DNA of 64,000 nucleotides from Arctopsyche grandis (Eukaryota; Arthropoda; Insecta; Trichoptera; Hydropsychidae): positions 27,334,501-27,398,500 of the forward strand of contig NC_135364.1 of the NCBI RefSeq assembly GCF_051622035.1, given 5' to 3'. Position 1 is the first letter of the stretch; every line of letters begins with the position of its first letter. The translations under genes were made by a program, and so were the position numbers. A model generated the notes under the pieces. It worked only from the letters and a program-made list of their open reading frames with translations, did not search any database and was not told where the DNA came from. Positions 35,780-47,548 of the stretch are shown piece after piece.

Positions 35780-36660
35780 TATGTAAAAATAAAAATAAAA
35801 ATATTCAACGTAAGATACTTATTTGAACATATTACTATTTGACTGAATGGTTTATTTACTACCAATTGTATGTAGTAAAATAGTAACCTTGATCCAGTAG
35901 TGTCCTTAACCCCAGTCATTCGTGTTCCAAAACAATTGTTGTGTTTTGAATCTGTAGACCATTTTCACTCTTAATTATTCTATTTACCATAAATCTCGTA
36001 ATACGAATCTGTGTTAAGCATGTGACAGTGTTTACTGCCCCAATAAAACACAAATTCCAATAAGCATTTTTGATGTGTTTGTATTGTTTGCAAGTATTGT
36101 TTTATCTCAGTTAAATATGCAAAACTATCAGCCATATAAGAGGCTATTTTACAACTTTTATCTTATCGCATAGAAAAACATAAGCAAATTTATAATATTG
36201 TCGAATTCAAGTCGATTGATCAATATTCATTTGGTGGTATTTTAATCCCCCAACCCCAATAGCAATTATGATACTTACTTGTTTATCTTTTCCGAGGATT
36301 CCATGGCTATTGCTTTGTTTTTTTTGTTTTATTTACTCATTCTGCTGGTTTGTCGTTATCGTTGGTTTTACGGGTGTTCGTTTATTGTTCAATCTAATAA
36401 AACTTTGTCCGCAAAAATAGACCGCTTCTCTTTTACACATTCGACTGCCTCACTTGATTGTATATGTCAATAAAATGCCAGGTATAAAATTTGTACAACT
36501 TATCTTCGTATTGTGTAACGGTAACCTCGCAGTGTCATTGTGTCATTAAATTTGATTAAAATTTAAAGCAAACACCGATGGTGTTGACAAGTTTAGTTTA
36601 TTTATAAATTTCAGCTGTTTTTTTTTTGCAAACTGACATCAATTGAGAGTAATTATTATT
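35780..36660. other. Unassigned AT-rich sequence
   Basis: No gene or named repeat seen. Confidence 0.4.
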
Positions 36661-36673
36661 CTGAAATATTCTG

Positions 36674-37079
36674 AAGGCTTGACAGGAAGACCCCAATGCG
36701 CCTTCCTCGACAATTAATTACAAACAATGCAGCACTTTATTATTACATAAATCACTATATTCCCCGAAGCTGAAGAACACGAAATAACAATTAATTACAG
36801 AATCGATCCATTGAGACATCTATGGATTTTAGATTTGTACATAATTTTTACAAATTATACGCACAATAAATACAGAAGATTTGTGACAACAGGAAAGATG
36901 AGTTTTTGCCAATTTCGAGGAACCGTTTCAACAATGATCAGATAAAAATAGCAAACTCTGATAAGTAACGATCGATTTGGAGTCATAAATACCCCCAAAT
37001 CTAACCAGCAGTGTAGTGGATCGAACTCACTGATCAATTGATGCTAAACATACACGCTACCATTAAGCCATACTGCTGG
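36674..37079 (-). repeat. tRNA-derived SINE, second subfamily
   Basis: Minus strand: head AGCAGTATGGCTTAATGGTA, body AATCGATCGTTACTTATCAG, tail GGAAGGCGCATTGGGGTCTT. Nearly full length. Helitron A6 begins directly at its head. Confidence 0.83.
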
Positions 37080-37146
37080 CATATATATAATATTGCTATT
37101 CTGTGTTTCTGTGTGTCTGTGTAAGATAACGCTCGCCGTACTATAA

Positions 37147-37839
37147 GGGCGAAAACACACAGCAAGGAACGTGGCATATGGTTTTTTTCAGATACCGTTG
37201 CGTAGGGGTGGGTGGAGGGTGCAAGTAAAAGGCCAAAGTCGTTTTCAAAGTCGATTAAGGAGATACACGCACTAGCAGTGCTCCGTCCAGAGACCTATCC
37301 GTTATAAGTACCGCCTTATAACGGATAGGTCTCTCAGGGCATCTTCGACGTCCGGTTTGTTTTCCTATTGTTATGGTCACGTACTAGATGTGCCACGGAA
37401 GTTAGTCCCACGCTACCGCTGTGAGTTCTGAGAACTCTACCGGAATGCGACCGAGTTACCGCTACCCCCGCTAAGGTCATTCGGGGGTATCTCATTGTTA
37501 GCCGACTTGTACTTAAGCCTGGAAATAATCCTCGAAACCAATTATAACGGTCACACAGTCTCTGGGATGCTCCTCGGCCTAATCCGATTGCACTTGCTCG
37601 GCGGTACGTAACATTACTTTTAAACATGTGGCATGCCCAATATATATTCATGGCACGCCCAGCACACACCGTCCCAAAATCACCCTCTGGTGTGTTTTCG
37701 GTAAGATTGCATCCTTGTATTTATCCTTGCTTGACAGTGATTGGTAACGGTGTATCCCATATTTGAAGACATGTAGGAGAACCCCCACAGCGGGGAGCCA
37801 AGCATACGACGTGCCGTTCTTCCCTGTGTGATTTCGCGG
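37147..37839. mobile_element. PIF/Harbinger-like MITE nested in Helitron A6
   Basis: Starts GGGCGAAAACACACAG, ends CTGTGTGATTTCGCGG, duplication TAA (37144-37146, 37840-37842). The interior (GGCACGCCCAGCACACA, ACAGCGGGGAGCCAAGC) matches copy 24771-25047. Its length is inflated by the LTR at 37196-37613. Confidence 0.83.
37196..37613 (-). mobile_element. Solo LTR, gypsy/17.6-like (copy 4), innermost of three nested elements
   Basis: CGTTGCGTAGGGGTGGGTGG (first base mutated from T) to GTACGTAACA, flanked by ATAC (37192-37195) and TTAC (37614-37617). Contains a 19-bp hairpin GACCTATCCGTTATAAG / CTTATAACGGATAGGTC. Confidence 0.85.
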
Positions 37840-38279
37840 TAATAGTCGTTTCGATTCAACATATGTATGTCACAGTTAAAACACTGCCAACAAAACGTAC
37901 GAATATAATACGAACATAATAACAGATCAACAAAAAGCTTATATATATTCTGTTTGCTACCAATGTTTACTCTAGGCAAATTAGTCTCTGAGCATTTAGC
38001 GCCATGTATTGAAATTTTATTTAATTAATTAATTAATTTTTCTATTGGTGTTTTATCTTATTTATATATATGTAGTTAGATAGGTTGTTTTTACCTTTTT
38101 TTCATACTAAACAATTAAATATAAATATTAAATTAAATATATTTAAAATGTATTTGAAAAAAAATACGAACGCGTGAGGATCGAACACAGGACCGACACA
38201 TTTCTTGTAGTTTTTTTTAATTAATAGCTTATATACCATAACCCATGCGATGATATTCCATCGGGTACAACTCTAGTAT

Positions 38280-39235
38280 AGTAATATGTATATAATATTA
38301 TATGTAATTATAACAAAATGAACGAATTTAGTGCATATATCTAATTATAATTATTGTATACAATCAATAATATTTAATATTAAATTATTGCTGATTTAAG
38401 TATTAAAATTTATTTATTTTCAATGTACAGGTCTGTGTACATACAAACATATATAAACAATACAATAATTATAATATATGTATATATCATATTTATCAAT
38501 CATATTAAATCAATCAATCAATATCATATCAATGGGGCTATTTCTTTCGTATTTTGTTTCATTGAATATGTCATTGTGTATAAAAAGGAGCTAAAAAAAG
38601 TATTCTAAAATCATTTTTATAATGTTTTTATAAACGAAATGAAATTCATAATTCGCGCCATTCAAAGTTTGTATTGTGTTATAGTAGTAACAAAATATTT
38701 TCATAGATGCCTCTTTTTTTTACTTATTTATAAATAAGTTTTCTTTTAATTATATAGGTAGCTCAATTTTAAATAATAACAGCCGTTTGAATTTTCTTTT
38801 TGAAAAATAAATAATGACGTATTTTCTTTCAATACATACTGGTATTGCAACAGGTATTGTGGAATGCGATTTGACAAATATGTATGTTTTTTAACCTTTT
38901 CATACGAGAAACCTGTAATCTGCACATGGAGACCAGATTGCAAAACAAAGTGAGAGGATTTTAATATTTGCATATTGTTTTCAATGCACTAATGTAATAT
39001 TATCTCAATTATCACCACGAACGTTCGATAAACTTGTCGTTTCCAATTATCTGTTGCACTTGCACCAACAAATATATCAGTAAACATACACACTTTCATT
39101 TTATCCTTCACATTACATCATAAATTACTTAGCAAAAACGACAATGTCACAGTTGAATTATAACCATATAATCGAGTAACATTAATCTCATTGATAAATG
39201 GTTTTTCAATTATACATTTACATTTATATTTATTG
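38280..39235. other. Unassigned AT-rich sequence
   Basis: No gene seen. Confidence 0.4.
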
Positions 39236-39240
39236 CAAAT

Positions 39241-39464
39241 ATATCGCCGTACTATAATTTCGATTCGACATATATACGTCACAGCTAAAAAACTGCCAAC
39301 AAAATGTATGAATATTAAATTAAATATATTTAAAAGGTATTTGAAAAAAATTCGAACACGTGCGGATCAAACACAGGACTGACACATTTTTTTTATTTAT
39401 TTTTTATTTAATAGCTTAATATGTCAACACCCATGCGATGATATTTCATCGGGTACAGTACTAG
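39241..39464 (+). mobile_element. Helitron A, copy A7, deleted
   Basis: Keeps CGCCGTACTATAATTTCGAT near its 5' part, CACACAGGACTGACACA-like sequence, the hairpin and GTACTAG|T at 39464. The middle is missing. Confidence 0.75.
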
Positions 39465-39480
39465 TGATTTTATAATAATA

Positions 39481-40280
39481 CTAGTGTTGTGCCCGTTGAA
39501 ATTTCAACGGGTAGTTTCGTAAACAAAAACATGATTTAAAATAAAGTTACAATACGAATAGTAATAATTTATCGGAATCGGAACTGAAACAGAAATTAGG
39601 AATAGGGAATAGGAACTGAAACAGGGATCGGGAATCGGAATTGAAGCAGGAACCGGGAATCGCAACTGTAAGGCAGGGAAGGTATGTTCACCGTATCCCG
39701 GCCTAATGAAACACATGTTGTGTAGTTTGTAAGCGGATCGTTTATTTTTGTTCAATTGTTACAATATTTATTGTATGTACGAAGAGGTTGAGCTTCGGAG
39801 AAGTGAGCTGGTTGAACTCCAGAGGTTCACTCTGGTGTTGGGAGCTGGTGCGTCGCTTTATATACATATGTACGTTCTGGCTTGAAGCGTGCCGTGTGCA
39901 GATGCTTTGTCTTCGTTTCCAGGACACGTGTTTTAGGGACACGTGTCTTCGGTACGCGTGTGGTTTATAGCTATGGGGCCACGCGTAAACGACTTTTCAG
40001 GACATGTGTCGCGGTTGCCTGATGATATCACTGTTGGGTTTCGTTCGTTTTACGATCGAGCGATGAACTCTTTCTTTTGGAATGGTCGAAGGGGGCGTTG
40101 CCCTTGAATTATGCATGTTTGTACATGATCGATGAGATCACTGATTTTGATTCGTAATAGCACAAGTCGTGCTATATTCCTACACAACTGAAACAGGAAT
40201 CGGGAATCGGAACTGAAACAGGAATTGAAAAAGGAATTCAGAATCGGAACTAAAACAGGATTCCGGATTTATCGACTGCT
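39481..40280 (-). mobile_element. Helitron type B 3' end with GGAATCGGAACTGAAACA minisatellite
   Basis: CTAG at 39481 (minus-strand 3' end), then a hairpin GCCCGTTGAAATTTCAACGG, then tandem variants of an ~18-bp GGAATCGGAACTGAAACA motif (39570-39666, continuing at 40189-40275). The minisatellite is interrupted by a solo LTR. A related minisatellite at 42176-42410 may be its far end. Confidence 0.65.
39667..40184 (-). mobile_element. Solo LTR of a second retrotransposon family
   Basis: 518 bp, TGTAAGGCAGGG...TATTCCTACA, flanked by CAAC (39663-39666, 40185-40188). On the minus strand TATATAAAGCGACGC (about 39850) precedes AATAAACG (about 39745), in LTR order. Unrelated to the TGTTGCG family. 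Contains repeated GACACGTGT motifs. Confidence 0.8.
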
Positions 40281-40299
40281 TGTTGGTCGCTAGATATCC

Positions 40300-41545
40300 A
40301 CTCAGTGCATACGATTAACCTATTTGTGACCAAAGTAAAAAATTCGGGTGTGACCAACCCATGACTTTATCTATGTATTTGATGAATATAAGAAGGTTAC
40401 AAAACAAAATTCGATATTGAACTGATGACTATGATAGCGATACAAATTGAGCGCAAATGTATGGAAACTTGCACAAAACAAAAGATCTACTTCCGGTTAT
40501 CAGATTTTGTTCAAATTTTTTTTATTACTAAAAATCACTATCAGTATTATACTCATTAAATATCAAGAAAATAAAAATAATTTTAAAGGTCAAAATAAAA
40601 TAATGAAATATTGTTTTAAAAAAAAATACTACTTCCGGCTTACAAATTCTGACCAAAACCCTTCCAGCTCTAAGTTAGTACATAAAGGATAGCAATATTA
40701 ATTTTCAGCTTAATACGTTCAGGGGTGCGGACAGAGTAGTGGGCACAACATTTTTGACTTTTCTACGAGGAAAAAAATCCCACTTCCGGTTCATTAAATT
40801 AAGTAATTTTTTTTTATTTTTACTTAAAATCACTATTTTTACTATACACATTAAATATCAAGAAGCTTAAAACAATTAAAAAGGTCAAAATAAAATAATG
40901 AAAAAATAATGAAATATTGTTTTTAAGAAAAATACTACTTCCGGTTTACGAATTCTGACCAAAACCCTACCAGCTCTAAGTTAGTACACAAAGAATAGAA
41001 ATATAAATTTTCAGCTTAATACGTTCAGGGGTGCGGACAGAGTAGTGGGCACAACATTTTTGACCTTTCTACGAGGAAAAAAATCCCACTTCCGGTTCAT
41101 TAAATTAAGTAATTTTTTTTTTATTTTTACTTAAAATCACTATTTTTATTATACACATTAAATTATCAAGAAGCTTAAAACAATTTAAAAGGTCAACATA
41201 AAATAATGAAAAAATAATGAAATATTGTTTTAAAAAAAAATACTACTTCCGGTTTACGAATTCTGACCAAAACCCTACCAGCTCTAAGTTAGTACATAAA
41301 GGATAGAAATATAAATTTTCAGCTTAATACGTTTAGGGGTGTGGACAGAGTAGTGGGCACAACATTTTCAACCTTTCTAAGTGAAAAAAATCCCACTTCC
41401 GGTTTATAAAATTTAATAATTTTTTTTCATTTTCATCAAATTGCAACAAGAATTATACTTGAATTTTTTTGTGACGAACACACATGTTTAAGGGGTCGAA
41501 AAAAATAGTGGAAGAAAAAATCGAACAAGAGTAAACTGCTACTTC
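40300..41545 (+). repeat. Tandem repeat, ~309-bp unit, about three and a half copies
   Basis: The sequence ACTACTTCCGGTTTACGAAT recurs at about 40628, 40936 and 41245, followed each time by CCAGCTCTAAGTTAGTACA, TTAATACGTTCAGGGGTG and ATCCCACTTCCGGTTCATTA. Outer units are diverged. A lone unit is at 18600-19085. No coding sequence. Confidence 0.85.
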
Positions 41546-41549
41546 CGGT

Positions 41550-42165
41550 TGACGGATGCTAACTAAATTTTATAATTAACTTGCTATTAAATTTAAACTT
41601 CTAGATATGAAATTTCAGTTCAATAAACCAAAAGGTTTCTGAAAAAAACATAAAAAACTTCGATTTTCTAGAGTAAAAGTACTACTTCCGGTTCAGATAA
41701 AAATATTTAAAAAATATGAGGTTATAAAAATTATTATTTGTATTATATTTAAAAAAAATTCAGTCCGATTCAATTAGTGGTTTGGGAGATAATTGAATTC
41801 AAAAACTTAAAAAAAGAGGACATCTATAAGGCGAGGTACCATTTCCGGTCAACTTAAAAATTTGAAAAAAATTTACGTCGTGTCGATAAGAATTTCAGTA
41901 ACCGATACTAAGTTTCAATTCGATAGGACTAACGGTTTTAAAAATATCCCCAAAATACACACCCACACAGACACACACACAGACACACACACAGACACAC
42001 ACACACACACACACACACACACATTTTTTCTAGATCATGAAAACGTGATCAGTGATCGATTCTGAGTTCGAATCAGTCAAAATCTCGAGTTCGAATTTTC
42101 GCATGATCACAAAACTTCATCTATTGTTACTACGTACATAGATAAAGTAAAAAGACAACGTGGAA
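41550..42165 (+). repeat. Downstream part of the repeat with (CA)n tract
   Basis: Further ACTTCCGGTT-bearing sequence, then ACACACACAGAC microsatellite (41953-42025), then TCATGAAAACGTGATCAGTG and AAATCTCGAGTTCGAATTTT. The last block recurs twice, diverged, at 58.6-58.95 kb next to (CA)n. Confidence 0.65.
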
Positions 42166-42169
42166 GTTA

Positions 42170-42530
42170 TGTCTTTTTCCTTTTTCCGATTCCTTTTTTA
42201 GTTCTCCGGAACTGAAAAAGGAATCCAGATCCGGATTCCGATTCCTTTTTCAGTTCCGGAGAACTGAAAAAGGAATCGGGAACCGGAACTGAAGCAGGAA
42301 TCTGGTACCGGAACTGAAAAAGGAATCCACATCCGGAACTGAAAATGGAGTCGTGTCCGAAACTAAAAAATGAATCTGGAACTGGAATTGAAAAAGAAAT
42401 CGAAATCGATATATAATAATAATAAATAATACATCCTGCCATTCAAAAATTTGTTTTTTTGAGATCTCTATACTGGTAGACGCGTCCGGCACAAACATAC
42501 ATACATCGCTTTCGATTTTATACATTATAT
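42170..42530 (-). repeat. GGAACTGAAAAAGGAATC minisatellite
   Basis: About ten variants of an ~18-24-bp unit, partly inverted near 42180-42260 (TTCCTTTTTTAGTTCTCCGG against its inverse). The right edge CGCTTTCGATTTTATACATT may be a Helitron end; not proven. Confidence 0.6.
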
Positions 42531-42539
42531 ACTTAAAGA

Positions 42540-43810
42540 TTTGCAGTATTGATCATTTAATTGCAAATAGAACATTACATTGGCATGTATAAGTGTGATT
42601 TTCAAATCAATCATTCACATTTGGAATGATTGATTATTTGCTTTCTCATTTCATGTTGTTGTGTTTGATTTGAAGTACCAAGATTCATTCAAGTTTCAAC
42701 GTATCGATCGAAGAAATTTTATACACACTAAAATGTCTTATCTCTATCTATAGAGATAATTTTTGAAAAACGGCATGAAATTACAACCACAGTATCTACT
42801 ATTTGATTTTTTATGTTTACAAACGTGTAGTTTATGGATTGAAATGTAATATTTGCGTAGTAGACAACATGAGCATAATAAAAATACATTACACTTTCCA
42901 ACTCGTGGAGTTTATTATTAAAATAGCAAAATTTTGACATCACCTTCATAACTGCTGATCAAATATACAAGAAGAATGATAATCGATGTTCATGATAAAT
43001 GGCAATATAACACTAATACTCAAAATGTAAAATTCATCAATCAAGTCAAGCACATGTAACGCTCTGCATTTTATTTACATATGTATGTATATTAGAAGTA
43101 GTAAAATCTGTCTAGGCATTCTTTAGCCGTTGTTGAATATGTATATCACATGCTATTTGACCTTTGGTGATATACATATGTATTGTTTCGACTAAAATAT
43201 ACCGATTATAAATTTATATATTGTAAACATTGTTGAAATTTTAATTTGATTAAAGAGTCGAGTCTAAGCATGACTTGTATTATGCAATTTATATTATACA
43301 ATTTACATGATAGTTGACTCTGTTGACCTACATGTGTTTTTTATATTAAATCAAACATTGTTAAATAGAGTAATTATTTGCAAAAAGTAAGGAAAGTATA
43401 AATAACGTTCATTATTTCATAAGCACAATCTCGAATACGGTAAAATCAAGGTAAAAAGTTGACAATTTTAATGAAATGGTTTAAATTTATCTTGACATAT
43501 TTATTCTTGCAAGACATGTGAAGCATTCTATGGCGAAAAAATGTACAGATTGTTCTAAAAGTATGTATATTACCCACATATATTCTACTCGTGTTGAAAT
43601 TTAAAATTAACATATATTTTCAATTGAATAATTCAGGTGTGCATAGTACAAAGAATGTATGTGTACATATATTATTTTGGTAATAAAAATACTAAGTCAG
43701 AACTTCTCAATCTTTTTGTAAATGCATGCTATGTATAGATTTTTTTTCAGTTGAACAAATTATAAAGTAAGGTTTGAAGAGTTCATAATTTTTTATTAAT
43801 GAACCAATTT
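42540..43810. other. AT-rich intergenic stretch
   Basis: No gene or recognised repeat. Confidence 0.4.
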
Positions 43811-43816
43811 CGATAA

Positions 43817-44181
43817 TTTACAAGATATTAAAACAAGTTTCTTTATATTAAACATTCATTGTATGTATTTAATATAGGTTTTGCATTCCAAATTGACCTT
43901 TTTTCATTTAAAATTAAACATTTTTCATTTAAAATTAACTCCTTGTCATTTAAAATTAACTCCTTGTCATTTAAAATCGACCCCTTTTCAATGTCAATTT
44001 GAAATGAAAAAAAAGGTCAAATTAAAATGAAAAAGGTTTAATTTGAAATGAAATTAGGTCAATTTGAAATGTAAAAGAGTCAATTTGAAATGAAAAAGGG
44101 TCAATTTTGAACGAAAAACCTATATTACATACATACAATGAATGTTTAATATATAGAAACTTGTTTTAATATCTTGTAAAT
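43817..44181. repeat. Long palindrome (foldback), about 365 bp
   Basis: Left flank TTTACAAGATATTAAAACAA...ACATTCATTGTATGTA and right flank TACATACAATGAATGT...TTGTTTTAATATCTTGTAAA are inverted copies. Inward lies a TTCATTTAAAATTAAC / GTCAATTTGAAATG motif array as in the 4.8-kb MITE. Confidence 0.8.
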
Positions 44182-44204
44182 GAGCTTCATTTTCAACATG
44201 ATTT

Positions 44205-44402
44205 TTGATTTTTTGATTTTTAAATGCTTTTTACTATTACTTAATTAAGTTCACAATGCATATTATATCTCTCTTGATAGCTACTGATCTACTGATCATT
44301 TTCTATTTTATTTTTGTTAGTAATTGAAGTATTATATGTATTATTCTAATGTTATAGTACAGCATAATAGGAAAGAGAGCTCAAAAACCTATTTACAACC
44401 AT
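44205..44402 (-). mobile_element. Jockey-like LINE 3' UTR (copy 4)
   Basis: Same 3' UTR (TTTTTAAATGCTTTTTACTA ... AGCTCAAAAACCTATTTACA) as copies at 2.8 and 27.1 kb. Confidence 0.78.
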
Positions 44403-44914
44403 TTGCCACTTGAACTATATTAATAACATTAATTACACTTGCCAACAGCTGTATCATTTCCTCTAATAATTGTGGAAAAACAACACGTCGCAATTCAAAA
44501 GTTAAGCAGCCCTGAACATGTGGCGTAATTGGGAATTTTGGACCTGAACAAAAATGATGAAAAAATGAACAATAAATCACCAATTTTTATTTATTATTAT
44601 TATTTCAATTTTTCACTTATTATTGCAAGTTTTTAAATTAATTTTCAATGGATCTTTTTTAAGCTCAATTAATTATTGGTTGTGGCTATTTGCAGGTACT
44701 ATATCTGCGACAGGCACAAAGCCTTCTGCGCATGCGCGTGAACTTAATAATCCGATTATAATTTCTTACATTTAATGTATGCTAGACTTGTTTAATCAAT
44801 CGTTCATTATACATGAGGCAAATAAATTTCGCACGTTATTATAATAGATTTATATCATTTAGCTAGTTCGCGGCTTGTACTTGTACAATTAGGGCTAAAT
44901 CAAACGTGCTCATG

Positions 44915-45301
44915 AACTCCCCCCTCTCGAGAGCTGTTCGACTCCTTAACTTACTGGCACATTACTTGGACCTATTCGATGCCAGTTATGTTGAGTTGGT
45001 GGAACACATCCTAAATAGCACGATATAAATTTTTCAATCTTATTTCTTTGTTTTTATTTTGTGTACATATTTTTTACTTGATTTTTATTATTTTTTTATG
45101 ATGTTTTTTTTTTATTTATGATTTTTATTATTTTCTTATGTTTTTTTTTTATTTATGATTTTTATTATTTTTTTTATGATGTTTTTTTTGTAATTTTTAT
45201 GATTTTTATTATTTGTATTAAAATCACATTGACGCTTTGGGGCAACCTGTCAAGTCTCTGTGGTATTGATTTTTTAAAATAAATAAATAAATAAATAAAT
45301 A
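44915..45301 (+). mobile_element. Non-LTR retrotransposon 3' end
   Basis: A frame from about 44917 reads NSPLSRAVRLLNLLAHYLDL, then FDASYVELVEHILNSTI and stop at 45028, resembling the final residues of insect LINE ORF2 proteins. A T-rich 3' UTR and a tail of AAATAAATAAATAAAT follow (about 45278-45300). The clade cannot be told. Confidence 0.6.
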
Positions 45302-45353
45302 TGTAGGTATTCTACGTTGTATATGATAATAATTTTCTAACAATTAATAATAT

Positions 45354-45737
45354 TGTTGCGTAGGGGTGGGTGGAGGATCCAAGTAAAAGGCCAACAGTCG
45401 TTTCACAGCATTTATTGATGATTAAGGAGATACACGCAGTGTCACTGCTAAGTCCAGAATGAATTATATCGCCTACGTACCGCCTTATAAAGGGTAGATC
45501 TCTCAGGACGCCTAATCTGTTTACCTGTTGTATAGTCACGTATTCGGATATGTATTTTCAAGACATTGGGTCTTCCCGTACCGATTCTGAGAAATAACTA
45601 ATAACGGTCATTGTCTAGCCTAAATGCACTTAGAGTTCAGATATAATCCTTGGAAGTAAGTGCATGCATTTAGTTAATCCGATAACAGATATCCGTTGGT
45701 CTAAGTGCAATTCGCTCAATCCGCGGCGTACGTAACA
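45354..45737 (-). mobile_element. Solo LTR, gypsy/17.6-like (copy 5)
   Basis: TGTTGCGTAGGGGTGGGTGG...GTACGTAACA, duplication ATAT (45350-45353, 45738-45741). It shares the right ATAT with copy 6. Confidence 0.88.
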
Positions 45738-45741
45738 ATAT

Positions 45742-46230
45742 TGTTGCGTAGGGGTGGGTGGAGGATCCAAGTAAAAGGCCAAAGTCGTTTCACAGCATTT
45801 ATTGATGATTAAGGAGATACACGCGCTGGCAGTGCTCCGTCCAAAATTACATGATATCGCCTAAGTACCGCCTTATAAGGGGTAGATCTCTCAGGACATC
45901 TTCGACGTCTAATATGTTTATAGTAGTAACCTATTGTTATAGTAGTTTTTTTTATATAGTAGTTTTGGACCATTATGGCTTTACAGGAAGAACCTAATGC
46001 GCCACAATATATAGTCACGTACTCGGATATGTATTCCCACGACATTCGGTCCCACGGTACCAAGGTATCGGTTACTTCTGAGAACTCCACGGGAATGCGA
46101 CCGAATATCGCTAAGTGCAATCATTGTTTAGCCGACAGCACTTAGTCTAGAGATAATCCTCGTAACCAATTATAACGGTCACACAATCCGATTGCAACTA
46201 ACCGGCGGCTCTTTTAAGGAATACGTAACA
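45742..46230 (-). mobile_element. Solo LTR, gypsy/17.6-like (copy 6)
   Basis: Direct repeat of copy 5, flanked by ATAT (45738-45741, 46231-46234). About 90 bp near 45915-46010 is extra and ends in a SINE-tail-like piece (GGCTTTACAGGAAGAACC). Confidence 0.88.
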
Positions 46231-46449
46231 ATATTAACTAATTTGAATTATATTTTTTTCTCTACGTCACATTACGAGTTCGAACTAAATTTTAAGAGGT
46301 TTAAAACAAATTTTAACAGTAAACACGCTGACAGTGGCAGTTCACGCGCATGCGCAGAAGGCTTTGCGCCTGTCGCAGATATAGTACCTGCAAATAGCCA
46401 ATAATTTGGAGATACAGTACCTGCAAATAGCCACAACCTTAATGATTTT

Positions 46450-47548
46450 TAATATAAGCTGATAGAAACTTGCTTAAGATACATAATGAATTGTAGAAAT
46501 ACAGTTAATAGGAAAATATGGCATATAAATTAATATTTTTTTTATAGCCTGTTGATGATATTATACATACATATTGGAAAAGTTTCGAAATGTCAACTTT
46601 ATGGAATCCGACCAGTTTTGTCAATATCAACAGCTTGGACTGGTCCAGTGTGTTAGTGGAAGCCGTAGTACAAAGTTTGATTCGCGTTGGTGTTTTCCAC
46701 CGACACGTTAATTTACATATCGAAATATTACATTTCTAAAGCAGTGTTTATAGAATATTAACGGCTCGATTTACATACGCTTAAAACCGCCCAAATGTAA
46801 TGCACTTGTATATCTCGTTTTGCTCAATGAAGTTCAATTGAAATAATTTAAGTGTAATACAAATCAAATTTCAGTATAATTTTAATTGTATGAAATAATA
46901 ATAGTGAACTAATTTCGTGAGTGTTTTTGATTTCATACATTGTATGTACCTAGTGTAATGCTAACGAAAATCCACCGATGAAATATAGCAAAAGATACTG
47001 TTCAGTTGTAAATAATACTCACTGTTCCACTTTGTTAAATGATAACACTCTAGTTTATCTCCAAAATGTGGTTGACGTCCTTTTTACTATATATATACAC
47101 TCTAGTCGACGGACGCGTTTATTGTTAATCGTTAATTAAAATAATTCCACATTTATTTGACATAAACCCTAAAATATAAAAATATTTAGTCCGCCATAAT
47201 CTACATTAAATGTCTTATCAATAAAAATTGACACCATAACTTAAGAAATAATCATTATTTATAGACGTGTATTTATCGAATTCATGTGATTAATCCCGAA
47301 TACTTACTTATTATCATTTTACCGTCGGTGGAAAAAAGTGGTTACAGTAATTGGATAAGTTTTGAAATCTTTCCGTCAGGATTATATGATTAAGTGGAGT
47401 TTGGCAGTTAAGATATTGAACTTTAAGCAGTAAATAGTGTCGACGGTTGTTAAATAAGTATGTTCAGTTAGTTGTGTGATCTTCCCGCTAATAATAGTGT
47501 GCTGTCGTGACCATTTTTAAAAGAGGATTGTATATTTAGACATCGAAT
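46450..47548. promoter_or_regulatory. Upstream region of SLC22 gene B
   Basis: No repeat was recognised in this 1.1 kb before the gene B start. TTCAGTTAG at 47463-47471, about 85 bp before the ATG, resembles an arthropod initiator (TCAGT). No TATA box or DPE is clear. The call rests on position. Confidence 0.25.

Larger units (their letters stand above)
37080..38276 (+). mobile_element. Helitron A, copy A6, host of a nested MITE and LTR
   Basis: The 5' end is degenerate (ATATATATAATATTGC). The TGTGTGTCTGTGTAAGATAA block is at about 37111-37130 and the CTCTAG|T end at 38276 follows the hairpin. It is split by the Harbinger-like MITE at 37147-37839, itself split by a solo LTR. Confidence 0.83.
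44678..46438. mobile_element. TIR element with ~70-100-bp repeats, filled by LINE and LTR insertions
   Basis: GGTTGTGGCTATTTGCAGGT at the left and ACCTGCAAATAGCCACAACC at the right; homology continues through CTTCTGCGCATGCGCGTGAA. The right arm has an extra copy of the CAAATAGCC segment. Flanks TTAATTATT (44669-44677) and TTAATGATT (46439-46447) agree at 8 of 9, suggesting a 9-bp duplication. Inside: a LINE 3' end and two solo LTRs. Confidence 0.65.

Noticed and set aside
37334-37669. 111-codon minus-strand frame
   Set aside because: Spans the solo LTR and the Harbinger-like MITE; shadow of repeats.
42167-42525. Minus-strand frames rich in F, S, P and I
   Set aside because: Translation of an 18-24-bp minisatellite.
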